The position numbers and the translations under genes were made by a program. From Struthio camelus (taxonomy: Eukaryota > Chordata > Aves > Struthioniformes > Struthionidae), in contig NC_090952.1 in NCBI RefSeq assembly GCF_040807025.1, forward strand, positions 17,481,068 through 17,545,067: a stretch of DNA of 64,000 nucleotides, written 5' to 3'. The notes under the pieces were generated by a model, which worked only from the letters and a program-made list of their open reading frames with translations, searched no databases and had not been told where the DNA came from. Positions 1 to 11,400 of this stretch are shown piece by piece (position 1 is the first letter of the stretch; every line of letters starts with the position of its first letter).

Positions 1-55
1 TCTGTAATTTGTTGTCATTTTGAGCTGTGCAACCATCTTATCCCCCTACATATAG

Positions 56-153
56 GATGTCGGGGTTGGACAAAATATGAGAATGCCGAAAGTTCAACTG
101 ACAAGACAAGATTTTGATCAGCACCCAACCCCAAGTCAGTTAGAAGATTACAG
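56..153 (+). CDS. Unrecognised gene, third-last coding exon
   Basis: The acceptor is catatag before 56 and the donor CAG|gtatgc after 153. Its 98 nt encode 32 codons plus 2 nt, containing RMPKVQLTRQDFDQHPTPSQ. Reading phase 0 is the only frame without a stop, and it passes correctly into the next exon (AG+G gives Arg). The gene continues upstream beyond the left edge. Confidence 0.7.
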
Positions 154-1938
154 GTATGCTGCTGTTCTGTCTTTTTTGCTCGTTTGTACTTTATACTTGG
201 TCTTTGGTTTGGAGACTGGAGTTACTGTGCAGTTCTGCCCGTCTCATGACAACAATGGCTAAGCTTTTGACTATATTACTCACATAGGTTATTTTACAGT
301 TCGAGTCCCTGACAGAGATTCTTTTTCTGAATTTTTTTTTTTTATTTACCTTTCATTCAATTCAAATAGTATTGCTGTAAGAATAAGGACTGCTATAAGG
401 ACTATTTTGTGCATCAGTACTAAATGTGAACTAGTACACAGAACTAGATTTATCAGTTTGCTGCATAAGACTTCATGTTACCTAGGTTTTATGTAATATT
501 TCTGAAGTATGCTGACTTGAATTCTGTTTTCCCAATGTATCATTAAAAATAAAAAGTTATAGTGTATTTCTCCTGTTTCTGAAGCTAAATCCTAAAACAC
601 TGATTTATTCATAGGCGTGTAAATGAACATGTATGGTTTTCCTCTAAAAATTACAAATATGTTCATTATGAACATTTTGTAGGAAATGGTAGGCAAAAGA
701 GGAATCAGAGTTTCATTAGTTGTGCTTTTTCACTTTAATTCCCCTCGCTAACACCTACCAACTGTTGCAGTTCCTACCTGCAACTTTTGCAGAGAATACA
801 TTTAATGTGAAGGAACTAAATGATAGCAAGAACATTTTTCCTCATAAGTGGCAAGCTTCCAAATTTCTCTACAGAGAAAGGCTAGAGCTTTCTGATACTT
901 TGGTCTATTGAGAAGGTTTTATTTTTTTTAATATACAAACATTGAAAATGTTAAAGCTATATCAAGAATGTAGTATGCTGTCAAAATAAGCATAGAACTG
1001 CACAGTTCTAATAGAGTTTAAATAAATAAAGGCGATGAATAGAAACATCCTAAAATCATACAACCCAGATTTGAAATATATGATTTTTTTGTGGCAAGAA
1101 ACCATTCAAAGATGGTTTATGTGATTAACTACAGTGCCACTTAGAGTTTCCGTTTATATCAGAAACTTTGTATTTCTGTTTACCTGTAGGAGAGAGTGAG
1201 TGTAGCTTTGATATTCTGAGAGAATGTATCCTATACATGTTTTATAATATTGCCAACATGTTAATTCAAATTACTCACAGAAGGCATTAATTTTTAGAAG
1301 ATTTTGTCATGAGGAATGTAAGACTTTAGAAGCTGAAAGGCACAAATGAATAGCAGAGTCTACGAAGTAAGATACAGTTTAGCAATTTTAGCTGTATTTA
1401 GCAATTTTAGCTGTATTTAGCAATTTAGTAATTTTAGCCCAATGGGTAGAAAACAAGGAAGAGTTATTAGCCTTTTGTCCTAGTATTCCTGCGTTTGATG
1501 TAATGGATATTCTGCTATTAAAAATATTTAACAAGAATCATCTTTGTAGGATTCTCTTTACTGTTGTGTTAACTTTGCAAAAGGACCAAAATTTGAAAAT
1601 TGTATATTGTGGCACTGTTCGGTGACATAAAACCAAACTGGGATTAGTGCCGTGTCAGAACAGGATGCAGTAAAAACATGGAGGTAGATACAATCCGTAT
1701 TGTAAAAATCACGCTAAAAGAGAATATCTTGCATCTCTAAATTCACTTTTATCTGTGTTTGCAGGATGAGGGTCTAAGGGTAAAATGAACTTATACAAGA
1801 CAGGACATTTAGATGTCTTAGTGTGATTTCTTCAGTGTCATGCATGCAGTAACTCTGTGGGTGTTACTGTTTTTATATTTCATTTTAAACAAATGCTGAA
1901 TCTAATTTGTCATATGTTATTGCACACATATTTTAAAT

Positions 1939-1975
<37 letters not shown>

Positions 1976-4351
1976 GCATAGGCCCATGCCATTGCAACCT
2001 CATCAATATGATAGATTTGTCTATCCAAACAATAATTTGCCTTATGCAGATTATGCAGAGGAGAGACAATATCCGGTATGTATAAATAATATCTGTATGA
2101 GTATATATTATATAATCTTGTGTCTTTATACTGAGAACAAGTTATCATCATTCAGATTGGTTAGTATTTAGGTCACTAAATAAAGATGTGACCTAATAAA
2201 AGGCCTACAAATACCTTTTACTATACAGGTATTTTCCTCAACGATATTATAGATCTATTCATTCTATGCTAGACTGAATACATTTGGCAAAGATGTAATC
2301 ATTTTCTGAGTCATTTATACCTAGATGTAGCTACTCATAAAAACAGGTGTTTCACGGAACTGGGGGATGGTTGCCCAAGACAGCCCTGCAGTGAGAACAG
2401 ACACTGCAGTCAATATAGAAATATCCCTGCAGCTATGGCCGAGGAATTATTGCCGTTCTCTGTTCTAACTCACTGTACAGTGAAGGGAATTTGGCTGACC
2501 TGAAGACTAAACGCGTAAAAGCTCTGTGCCAATTTCTCCAATGCTATGCCTTTTTCGTGCCAGCGTATGTTTTGCAAATTTGTTAGAATAATGCAATAAA
2601 TCAAGCCATTAGTTTCCAGACGTGTTGAGAACTTCTGTAATGGTAATATAAAAGACTCTTTTGCAACAACTGTCCTGTTACGTTTACTAACAATGTAAAC
2701 GTGTTTAAAATGACAGCAGCTTCCCGAGTTCTGTGTTGATTAATGATATAACTAAATATCCACTGATATGTCAAAAATATGAGAGTTAATAGTACTGTTA
2801 GTACTTTGCACTTTTCCTTCGAGACGTTGGGCTTCCCCTCCCTCACAAACTCAATAGTTCAAATAATTAAAGCTTTGTGGAAAGTTATTATCATGTGTTT
2901 CATGCACAAATAGTATGATGTATGGATAAATTAAATTATTTATTCCATAACTTATGAAATCGTCTATACAACTAAGTGTTCTTCGTAGTGACTTCTCTTT
3001 TTTTTTCCCCCTAGTAATTGAAAGATTGGTAGACAAGGATTTATTTACTCCACGTTATTTCTATGCCTAAAAATCAGCCTCATCAAAATTGCTAAACGCA
3101 TTAGCAACCTCTTTCTGGATCACAGTGTGATATTTCAGTAGTTTGTGATTACAATTAGCTTATGTAAATGAGCCTTTTAGGTTATTTCTATATGGAAGTT
3201 ACCAATATTTGGTGTAAATTATGAGTAAAAAATAGTCATTTCTCTTCATAATGGAGTTTATAAAAAGACAAGATGGGTGAAAGAAAAGTTTACTGTAGAA
3301 AGAAAAATGTTAACATTTTACAGAAAGAATACTCAGCAGTTCAGAAAGACTCATGTTTAAACTGCAGAAGAGTGTTAAAAAAGATGGGCCGTTGGAGTAG
3401 GAGAAAATTAATTAAATAAAATTGAGCTGAGATGTCCTTTGACTGACCTTAAGCTAAAAATATTACCTGTGTATTTTACTATACAAGTAAATTTATTGCC
3501 AGGTATACATTATAACAGAGCCTGCAACCTAATTTACCTATCTTGGATATCTAAGGTATTTTTTTTTTCTATAAATGTCATTTGATAGCTACAAAAATAA
3601 TTCCATTAGCACAAAAATTTTGTAAGCGTTCCAAAATGTGAGTGTGTGTGTGTGTCTTTTAGAATCACGGTTTCCTAGTTGCTTGCTATTAACTCAATGG
3701 AAAAATGATGAAGGAAAGAAAGTATGAGATTCTCCTTCTAGAGTAGTGGTTTTCCGTGTGGAGTCTGTAGACTTGTGGTCAGTGAATTACTTACAAAGGA
3801 TCAGCAGAAGGTCAAAAGAAATGTAAGGCATGTTTTATCCTCCACATTAGCCCTATGATTCTTTCTGCTCTCCTGAAATGCCACAAAAGCCTCCTTCAGT
3901 TCTTGAAATTTACGTTAATAGCAACAAAACGTTCGGAAGCTCCTGCTATGGCTGCTTTCTAAAAGGCCCTGCTGAAACATTTTTAAATGTTTCAAAGCAT
4001 GTTTCATTTTTTGCATACAAAGTCTAATATGGTCAGTTATTGGCATGAAAATAATATTCCTAAGATATTGCTGAGTACCCATTCATTAGCACAAAAATTC
4101 AGAAACTAATAGTCAAAAGATATATATAAACATAGTTTGATTAGATGGATCGTTTTAATAGCAAGCATATGAAAAAGTGTATGTCAAATGCTAACAATTT
4201 CATTCTAATCTCTTTGCAGAAATATGGTGTAGCAGTGTTTCCTAGATCTGAAATGTCTCACAATGCTGCAGGACCAAGGGATAATCCAAATGATGGGAGA
4301 TCAGTAAGACCTTATGGGCTAGGACACTCAGGAAATAGATACAACTACTAG
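56..4351 (+). CDS. 3' end of an unrecognised multi-exon gene (last three coding exons, joined 56-153, 1982-2075, 4220-4351)
   Basis: Three exons join in one open frame and end at TAG 4349-4351. The junctions are canonical: ag|GAT at 56, CAG|gt at 153, ag|GCC at 1982, CCG|gt at 2075, ag|AAA at 4220. The visible C-terminus is about 107 residues, rich in Tyr, Pro, Asn and Arg, with motifs HPTPSQLEDYR, YPNNNLPYADYAEERQYP and a final GHSGNRYNY. It has no membrane segment, Cys pairs or coiled coil, and looks like a disordered tail. In mammals I would expect APOOL or SATL1 to the left of ZNF711; the peptide matches neither as I remember them. I do not recognise the family. The exon chain is well supported by frame and splice signals; the function is unknown. 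Confidence 0.75.
1378..1437. repeat. Short tandem repeat, 19-bp period, about 2.5-3 copies
   Basis: The unit agcaattttagctgtattt starts at 1381 and 1400, with a partial copy from 1419. It lies in an intron of the left gene. Confidence 0.8.
1982..2075 (+). CDS. Unrecognised gene, penultimate coding exon
   Basis: An unusually long T run (about 27 T, 1943-1969) and cttttgcatag form the acceptor, and CCG|gtatgt is the donor. The 94-nt exon encodes PMPLQPHQYDRFVYPNNN followed by a Tyr/Glu-rich stretch ending QYP, and leaves phase 0 for the final exon. Confidence 0.7.
4220..4351 (+). CDS. Unrecognised gene, last coding exon with stop
   Basis: The acceptor is ctctttgcag. The exon encodes 43 residues starting KYGVAVFPRSEMSHNAAG and ending NRYNY before TAG at 4349. 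The remaining sequence to the right is AT-rich and non-coding, as expected of a 3' UTR. Confidence 0.7.
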   Translation, partial: KYGVAVFPRSEMSHNAAGPRDNPNDGRSVRPYGLGHSGNRYNY

Positions 4352-7300
4352 AAATCCTTAGAAATTCTTGCAAAGAAAAGGTATAGAAGATAAATATAAA
4401 ACAAAACATGGTGTTTATGAAAATACCATCTGATTTATTTACTGTGTAATTGATGATAATTTAACTTTTTTTGAATGCTGGATTTTACATTTAGTTCATA
4501 TCGCTGCTTCTAAGCAGTGCTTAAATTCTTGCCCGTCTCTCAGGAGCCCTGGATTCTTTTGTGATTAGCAGTGTTGTCCTCTGCCTGAATGACGAGAAGT
4601 ACCTATCACAAAAAGCTTTTTCTCAGGAAAACTCACGAGAAGGGAAAAAAGCCTTCTCAAAACTCAGTACGAGAAATGACAAACGTGCATGCTAATCATC
4701 CTTCTTCCCTGTGTTGCTTCCCAACAAAGGGAAGGTTTAAATCATCATGAAATAGAAAGGGGGGAGGGGAGGCATTTCTTCTTGTTTCACAAGAAGTCTT
4801 CTTCAAAGATAGCTTCTGCCAGATAGTTTTTGCTTCTCAGTGTCTGTTTGGCCCATACTTTTATTTGTAACGTTTGCTGCGCTCTGTGTTATGATCTCTG
4901 TCTGCATTTTTCTGGTTACTCATCTAATGCCTTTACTAGGACCATGAATTCCTCTGTTGAAAATTACAAAGGTTCTTCAGGACAGCATAGCATGCAGTCT
5001 GCTGTTTCCTGACTCTGACTTTTATTTGTTTTTTCCCTTAAAGAACCAATATTTAAGGAATGAAAACCACAAATTAGATACAATTTTGAACGTGCTTAGT
5101 AAAATCTGTATTCTTGTACATGGATGACGTACAGCATTAGGTAGAGGGGAAGGCTCTGTTCTCAGGCATTGCCACTCAGTCTCACTGACTCCGGTAGCAT
5201 TGTACAAATGTAACCAAGGCACTCGGCTTTCCCGTGTTCCAAGATACAATCAAATAGTAAAGTACTGACTGTAGCAACCTGAGCCTGTGAACGCATTCCT
5301 TTGTCCTGTGTTTCTTTTTCACTTTGTTTCTTCCTTAAATAGTTTTTTCTTTGATCCTAACAGTTCAAATGTTTTGCCTTTTGAAATACAGTGGCTTTCA
5401 TTGTAACCTGTTTTATCAATAATGGAAATAAAATGTGGGAAATCAGCTAGCTTACAATTAAGTAATAAATAAATAAGATACTAAAGAGCTAGATCTCTTT
5501 CCCATTTTTCCAGAAAGTGTCAAGCATATTATTTTAACAACAATAATAAATTATTCTCTTCCTTAGCTTTAGCTAAGACGTAAAACTATAAAACAAATGA
5601 AAACAAAATGTTCAGGTTTCTAGAAAGGTGAAAATACTGGTGATTTTTTTACACACTGGTGTGTGTAAATCACAGCACTCTCCTTTCCACAGCTCTATAC
5701 CTTATCTGCATCCTGGCACTCTCCATGTTCTCCACAATATTGAGTTATTGCCCAGAGTGCATTGGCTTTGCTATGCAAGAACTGTAGCTGAGAAGCCAGA
5801 AAAGTATTTAGATTCCCCTCATTTTCTTTCCTGTTGCTTGCAAGAGTTAGTCGAATAGGTACAGCTTCCTGCTGGGGAAAAAGGAAGGGTGCGTGGCTAT
5901 GAAGTTGGTAGCTTTTCTTGGCTCTGTAAGTTATGTGCCATCCTAGCTAGTATTCTCTAAATCTCCAGCCACGGTTGTTTTCTCTGGTGTCTCCCACAGT
6001 GAAACAACTATCCAAAGTGGGTCAGCTACACCTTGCTGATTCTTTACCTGGAAGAGATCAGTGGGCGTTTAAATCTGGACCTAACACATATTGAGGGCAG
6101 ATTTGCCAACTGTTAAATTAAATTATCTAATGGTAACAGAGGAATTTTTCAGGGATAGCTGAAATCTCAGGCACCAAAATTCTTTAAAAAGAATCCAAGG
6201 TTTTCTGAATGTGGACTGCTTGTGAACCTGTGTTAAGATGCTTTCTGGGACTGGAACCACCCTGGAGCAATGCCTTTACATATCAGTGTTAACCATTTTG
6301 TTGCTAATTAAAGCACAACAAAGACAAAATGTTCATAATAATAGTATCTGCATAGCCAGCTTGAAGAAGCATCCCATTCTGGCATCGTAAAAAGAGGAAG
6401 CGTGGAAGAGTACTGTTGCTTTTACATGTCTCACCGACTGTCCTTTCTATGGATATGTTTAGTGAAAACAACCTACTATTACTCTTCAATTTCTGTTAGA
6501 AATAAGAGAAGTGAAAATGGTTCTTTCTATATTATCTTCAGAAACATACAGAAATGGTGGTGTTACTTCATCTGTTTAGATTCTAGGCTATCAGTTTAAA
6601 CTATTAGTACCCGAGAAAGTTGGATCCCAATGTATGAATCTTGTCTCTGAATCGCGTCTTTTTCTCTCACTTCTTAGTTTCCAGGAGTGCCATGATTTAA
6701 CAAACTGTGGTTGTTGTTGGCCTCTAGTTCTGTCCACCAACCTGTAAGTGATTGTGATCAGTTTGATATTCCACTGCTGCTTTGAAAAGGAGATGAATAA
6801 CAGGAGAAGGACATAAGTCAGTCCTGTCAAATATACATGGTACTGGCAAGAAGAGAGCTATCTGGAAAGTATGCACGCATGCTGCTTAAATTAAAGTGAA
6901 TAAGATTTCACACAGAATGAAGCTTTCCTCATCAGGCTTTTGCAGTCTCCTGTTTAGTCTCAGGCAGCTCAAGAGTTGCAGGACATCAGCTACACGGATA
7001 GGCACTGCTCCAGACACATTTAACCACTCACTATCAGATGATGAATATTGACATCACACAGTGTATGAGAAAGAGAACTGTGAAGAAGCTGCTTGAAAAA
7101 CTCGGATGTCACTTTTAACCACCACAACAACAATAATACTTCTTTGAAGATGCTATCTGCCAGGCATCGTGCTTTGGTTGTTTGCTTTTCATCTGGAGAC
7201 CAGAGGAACTCTGTAATTCTTTGAAACGTTTGTGTTGTGTTCCTCTGAGTTGACGAGGAACGCTGGTCTTCTGCTAGTTGCTGTGGTAACGAAGGGCTAC

Positions 7301-9650
7301 TTCCCCATCAAGTAGAAGTGTTCCTAAAGTCCGTAAATTCTTGGCAGGGGGTTTTGGCCTTGTTCTAATACCTGAGTACTTACATTTGTCTGAAGTGATA
7401 GATCACATAGCATGTGTTCCTACTGTTGATGACAAAATGTCATTTTCTGGAGAACATACTTCTTTATTATTCATCATTAGATTCCCTTGGGAAAAAAGGG
7501 TAGTATGCTGTATCAGTTTCCAGCTATGACAGTACCATCTTATGAGGACTTCACTTCAAGCATTCTGGCATATATTCAGGGGTGTTTTAACTTTTGTGTA
7601 TGCTTGGTGATTCAGCACTTGGTGATTTTTGATATTTGAATTCCTGTGATCTTAGTGTGTGTCTTTGTTATTTTTTTCTCCTTTCTGTGCTTCTGATCAA
7701 TGTTTGGGATTGATTTTCCTTGTAATTGCTGCCTCACTCTGCAAATTTGCTTGTTGTGTCTGATGTTGAATGTTGTGTCACGCTGTTGGCAATAGCCTTG
7801 TTGTTGCTTGTTGCTGTTTTATGCTCATTTTGTTTTTGAGATTTCCCTTGATATTACTCCAGAAGACAGCATCCAGCACAGATGGGCTTTTGTTGAAGAA
7901 AGGGATCGTTAATCTCACTGTAGTTCTGCTTTTCTGAATGCATCACCTTGCAAGATTCTTGCTCACTTCCCCAAGTATTCAGTTTTGTAAAACACCTTTT
8001 CAGGTGTTTCATGACCTTTCCTGTCATGCCTTATTTGCATTGATCGGTTTGAAATTATGTTCTCATTAGAACGTCTACCTTCTACCTGAGCTGCAAGAAC
8101 TGACTAGAACTTTGTTAATACTATATTTACCTTGGTGAATACGTTCACATGTGATATGCTATGGTCAGTAGCTTTACCCCACTATGCTATTGCCTACAAC
8201 TTAAAAGGGGGGGGGGGGGGGGGAACCTTTCAAATGCAGAAGAGGCCTCCAAGTGTTATGCTAATGAAGTAAAAGTCCAAAAGTAAGAATCCAGTAAGAA
8301 TTTCCAAAGGAAAAAACCTCCTAACTCTCTGTACTTAAACCATGAATTATAGTTGTGTAGTGCAAAATGAGATTTACTTACAGGTTTTACAGGTGCTTTG
8401 TGCCATTTTTGACATTCTGTGCCGTTCCATCTGACTCCCTGTTGCCATTCCAGAAGAGAGCAAGTCTCCTGTTAGGTCCTTTAACATGTCTGCCATCTCT
8501 GTATTGGACATTTTAGGGCTTCTGCAATGGCATTAGACATTTAGACAAATTAATCCCACTGTCCATGAACAAAATTTGCTTGAAGTGTAACTTTAAAGGC
8601 AAAATTGTACAAAACAAAGATCCATAGAAGTATTTCTGTGAGCTACCTCTATGTCAACCAGATAAAGAGAACAATTGCTTATGTTTAGCCGACTGTTGGA
8701 AATTCAGGCATTACAATACTAAGATCTAATCAACAGTTTGTGCACTGATCTAAGTCATTTTCTAAACTGAAGACGCGTGTATACTACAATTCTCTTAGCT
8801 TAAAGGAGGTTTAGAAAAAAAACAGTTACAATCTATTTAGTTAAATCAGAGAACAGACCGTATGGGCTTCTATTCAAGTCATAGGGTTTTGCAAGTTTAT
8901 GCTTTTCAGCAGGTACTTTCCAAATTGTGTTGTCTTACGGATGCGCAGCAACACACATACACAGAATAGAATTCTAAGAGGCCACTTGTTGTTACAATGC
9001 TTCTCTACAAATAGGGGAAAGTAAGCAGAAGTGGAGGAGTCATAGTGAAATTTTTAGCAAAAGAAATATCCCTGTCAAAATATCCCAATATCAGAAGAAT
9101 GTACAAGGAATATATTCTAATTATTAATAATTGTAGCACTTGGTTAAGCGTTTGGTACGTGCTTACGTGCTTAGTTTCGAAGTTCCTTTAGTCTGCAAAG
9201 CAGTGACTGTGAGACTTGTTACATTGTGCACTTAGTATTTTTATTTCATAATGCTTATTATTGACCAAAACATCCTATTTCTGTTGTAGGAATAAGCAAC
9301 TACTGTTCCTTTCTTTCTTTCAAAAAGTACAGTGTTTGATACTTTATTTCACTTGGGTCTCTCTTACTGTGATACCTGATACTTTAGATTATTTATTTCT
9401 ACACTCTTCTCTGAAGTAGGGAGGTACCGTTTTTGCCAATAGTATTCTCCAGTGAGAAAATGAGGCGCAGTAGCTAATGGTCTTATTCTCACTACTTGAG
9501 AGCATGTAAAATGTAAGCGATGAAGTGAAATCCAGAAGACATGTCTGCACCTCACACCTTATTAAGTGCATCGGTATTTCTGGGGTAAGTACACGCGTGC
9601 AGGTTATGCAAAAGCACTTCCGAGGAGCAAAACTGAAAAAGGCGTTGTTT
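4352..9650 (+). other. Presumed 3' UTR of the left gene, then intergenic DNA up to the ZNF711 CpG island
   Basis: No convincing coding sequence was seen on either strand. Canonical poly(A) signals AATAAA occur at 5427-5432 and in a tandem cluster near 5464-5474, so the left gene may end near 5.45-5.5 kb; this is inference from motifs only. The stretch holds a 17-G run at 8207-8223 and otherwise ordinary AT-rich sequence. No SATL1-like coding sequence was recognised between the left gene and ZNF711. Confidence 0.45.
8207..8223. repeat. Homopolymer G run (17 G)
   Basis: An uninterrupted run of 17 G in intergenic DNA. It is a potential quadruplex or an assembly-sensitive homopolymer. Confidence 0.85.
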
Positions 9651-10216
9651 GCCCCCAGTTAGGGGTTCTGCCCTACGCCCGCCCGTTTGCTGGCGTGGGG
9701 GCTTGAGTGCGGAACCGGCCGGGGACTGACGGCCGGGGGCGGCGCGGGGGGGCCGCCAGCCGCTGGCTCCCGCCGCCGCCGCCGCCGCCCGCCCCGTAGC
9801 TGCGTGGTGAAGCAGCTCCGCGCCAGGGGCCTGTTCTGCCGCCAGCCGGCCGCTTCCAGCCGGTGGCGGTGGCGGGCGGAAGGCCCCGCGGTCCGGAGCA
9901 GCCTCCGGGGGGGCTGTCGGCCCTCCCCGGCGGCCCGCGCCCGCCCGGCGGCAGCGCGACCTTCCCGCGGCGGAGCCGCCTTGTTTCAAGGCGCCTGCGG
10001 CGCGCCGCTGCCGGAGCCCAGCGAGGGCAGGCTGAGGGCAGCGGCTTCGGCGGCGGCGGCTGCGCCTGCTCGGGCGCCGGGGCAGGCCGCGCCGCGCGGT
10101 GACGTCTTGCCGCGGCGGCGAGGCTGGTCGCGAGACGAGCGGCGGGGAGGGGGAGGGGGGAGCGGGAGCAGGCCGCGCGCGCTCGCGCCCCGTTGCCTAG
10201 CCCAGCCTGTGATTGG

Positions 10217-10358
10217 TGCAGGCCCCGGACCTGGCGGACCCGAATGCAAGGCCCCGGCGGCGGCGGCGGCGGCGGCGGCGGAGTCCTGCGGCCCGACCCC
10301 CCCCCGCGCCCGCGCCCGAGCCGGCGGCGCGGCCCGCTCGGCGCGGGGAGCCGCACAG
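10217..10358 (+). other. ZNF711: Probable non-coding first exon of ZNF711 (5' boundary uncertain)
   Basis: A strong donor, CCGCACAG|gtgagc, lies at 10358/10359 inside the CpG island. A transcript starting downstream of the inverted CCAAT box and spliced to 17613 would give a GC-rich leader carrying the CGG repeat. Only the donor is directly supported; the left limit is a guess. Other first exons within the island are possible. Confidence 0.4.
10255..10281 (+). repeat. CGG trinucleotide repeat, 9 uninterrupted units
   Basis: Nine pure CGG units occupy 10255-10281, just upstream of the candidate first-exon donor. An ATG at 10244 opens a frame that reads the repeat as polyglycine. Confidence 0.9.
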
Positions 10359-11118
10359 GTGAGCGGGGGTGGCGGGGCACCCGGCCCGGCGGGGCGTGGG
10401 GACAATGGAGGCGGCTAGGCCTCACCGCAGGCCGCGCCCGAGGCCTGCGAGCTGCGCCGCCGGCGGGCTCGGCCGCTGCCGCCCCTCGGCCGGCCGGCGA
10501 GTCCGGGCCGCCGTCGGCCGCTGCCGCGCCGGGCGAGGCCGGCGGGCGTCGCCGGCGGGCCCTGCGGCGGAGGGGCCTTTTCAGGCGGGCAGAAAATGGC
10601 GGAAAACAAAATGTCGGCCGCCGGGGCGGGGAAGCTGCAGCTCCGTGGGCCGTGGCGCTGCCGGGACAGGGGTTATCTCCGCCTCCCCGTCCCGCGGCTG
10701 GGATGGGACGCCCAGCTCCTGTTCCGCAGCCGCCGGGGCCGGGGCCTGGGCCGGCGGGGGAGGAGCGGGCCTGGGGACGGGAGCCCGGCGGCGGCCTGAG
10801 GCGGAGGGACGGGGGCTGCTGCTGCCTCGAGCGGGGGCGGCGGGCGCGGCGGCCCCTTGCTCCGGCGGGCGAGCAGCGTCCTCCGGCCGCGCCGCAGCCC
10901 TGCGCCCGTGGCGGGCTCCTTTGTCTCCATGGCGTGCGCTCCCACTCCTCCCTCTTCGCCTCCTCCTCCCCTGCGGCACAGCGGCAGCGCTGGCCCCCCG
11001 CCCGCAGCCGCACGCACATCCGCGTCGCCCGGGGGGGCGGCAGCCTCCCGCCGCCGGCGCGCCCGGGCGCTGCCGTTCCGCCTTTTTTGTCGGAGTCCGC
11101 GGGTGCGAGCAGAGCCGC

Positions 11119-11165
11119 CCTCCTCCTCCTCCTCCGCCTCCTCTTCCTCCACCACCACCTCCTCC
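11119..11165. repeat. TCC-rich polypyrimidine tract
   Basis: An interrupted TCC/ACC repeat in the 3' half of the CpG island, nearly all pyrimidine on the + strand. Such tracts can form triplex DNA and bind Sp/KLF factors; no function can be shown here. Confidence 0.7.
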
Positions 11166-11400
11166 GCGCGCTGGCTTCCCCCGGCCCGCCGCTACTGCGG
11201 GCGGCGCCCGCGCGCGCCGCAGCCGGCAGCCGGGCGGCGGGGGCCGGGGGCCGAGCGCGCCGCCGGACCGTCCGGGCCGTTGGGGCGCGGTGCGCGCGCG
11301 GCTGCACGTGGCCGCCTGCCGTCAGGCGCGTCCCGCCCTGCCCCGGGCCGTGACGTAGCGCCCCCCCGGCTCTGCCCCTGTGTGCTGCGGCGTGATGACA

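Larger units (their letters stand above)
9650..11400 (+). promoter_or_regulatory. ZNF711: CpG island promoter of ZNF711
   Basis: About 1.75 kb of very GC- and CpG-rich DNA stands out sharply from AT-rich flanks. It contains TGACGTC (CRE-like) at 10100-10106, an inverted CCAAT box (ATTGG) at 10212-10216, a YY1-like AAAATGGCGG at 10593-10602 and a second CRE-like TGACGTA at 11351-11357. It lies about 6-7 kb upstream of the first ZNF711 coding exon on the same strand, with no other gene start nearby, so it is the natural promoter candidate. The exact start site cannot be read from sequence. Long open frames here, up to about 600 codons, are a by-product of GC richness. Confidence 0.85.
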
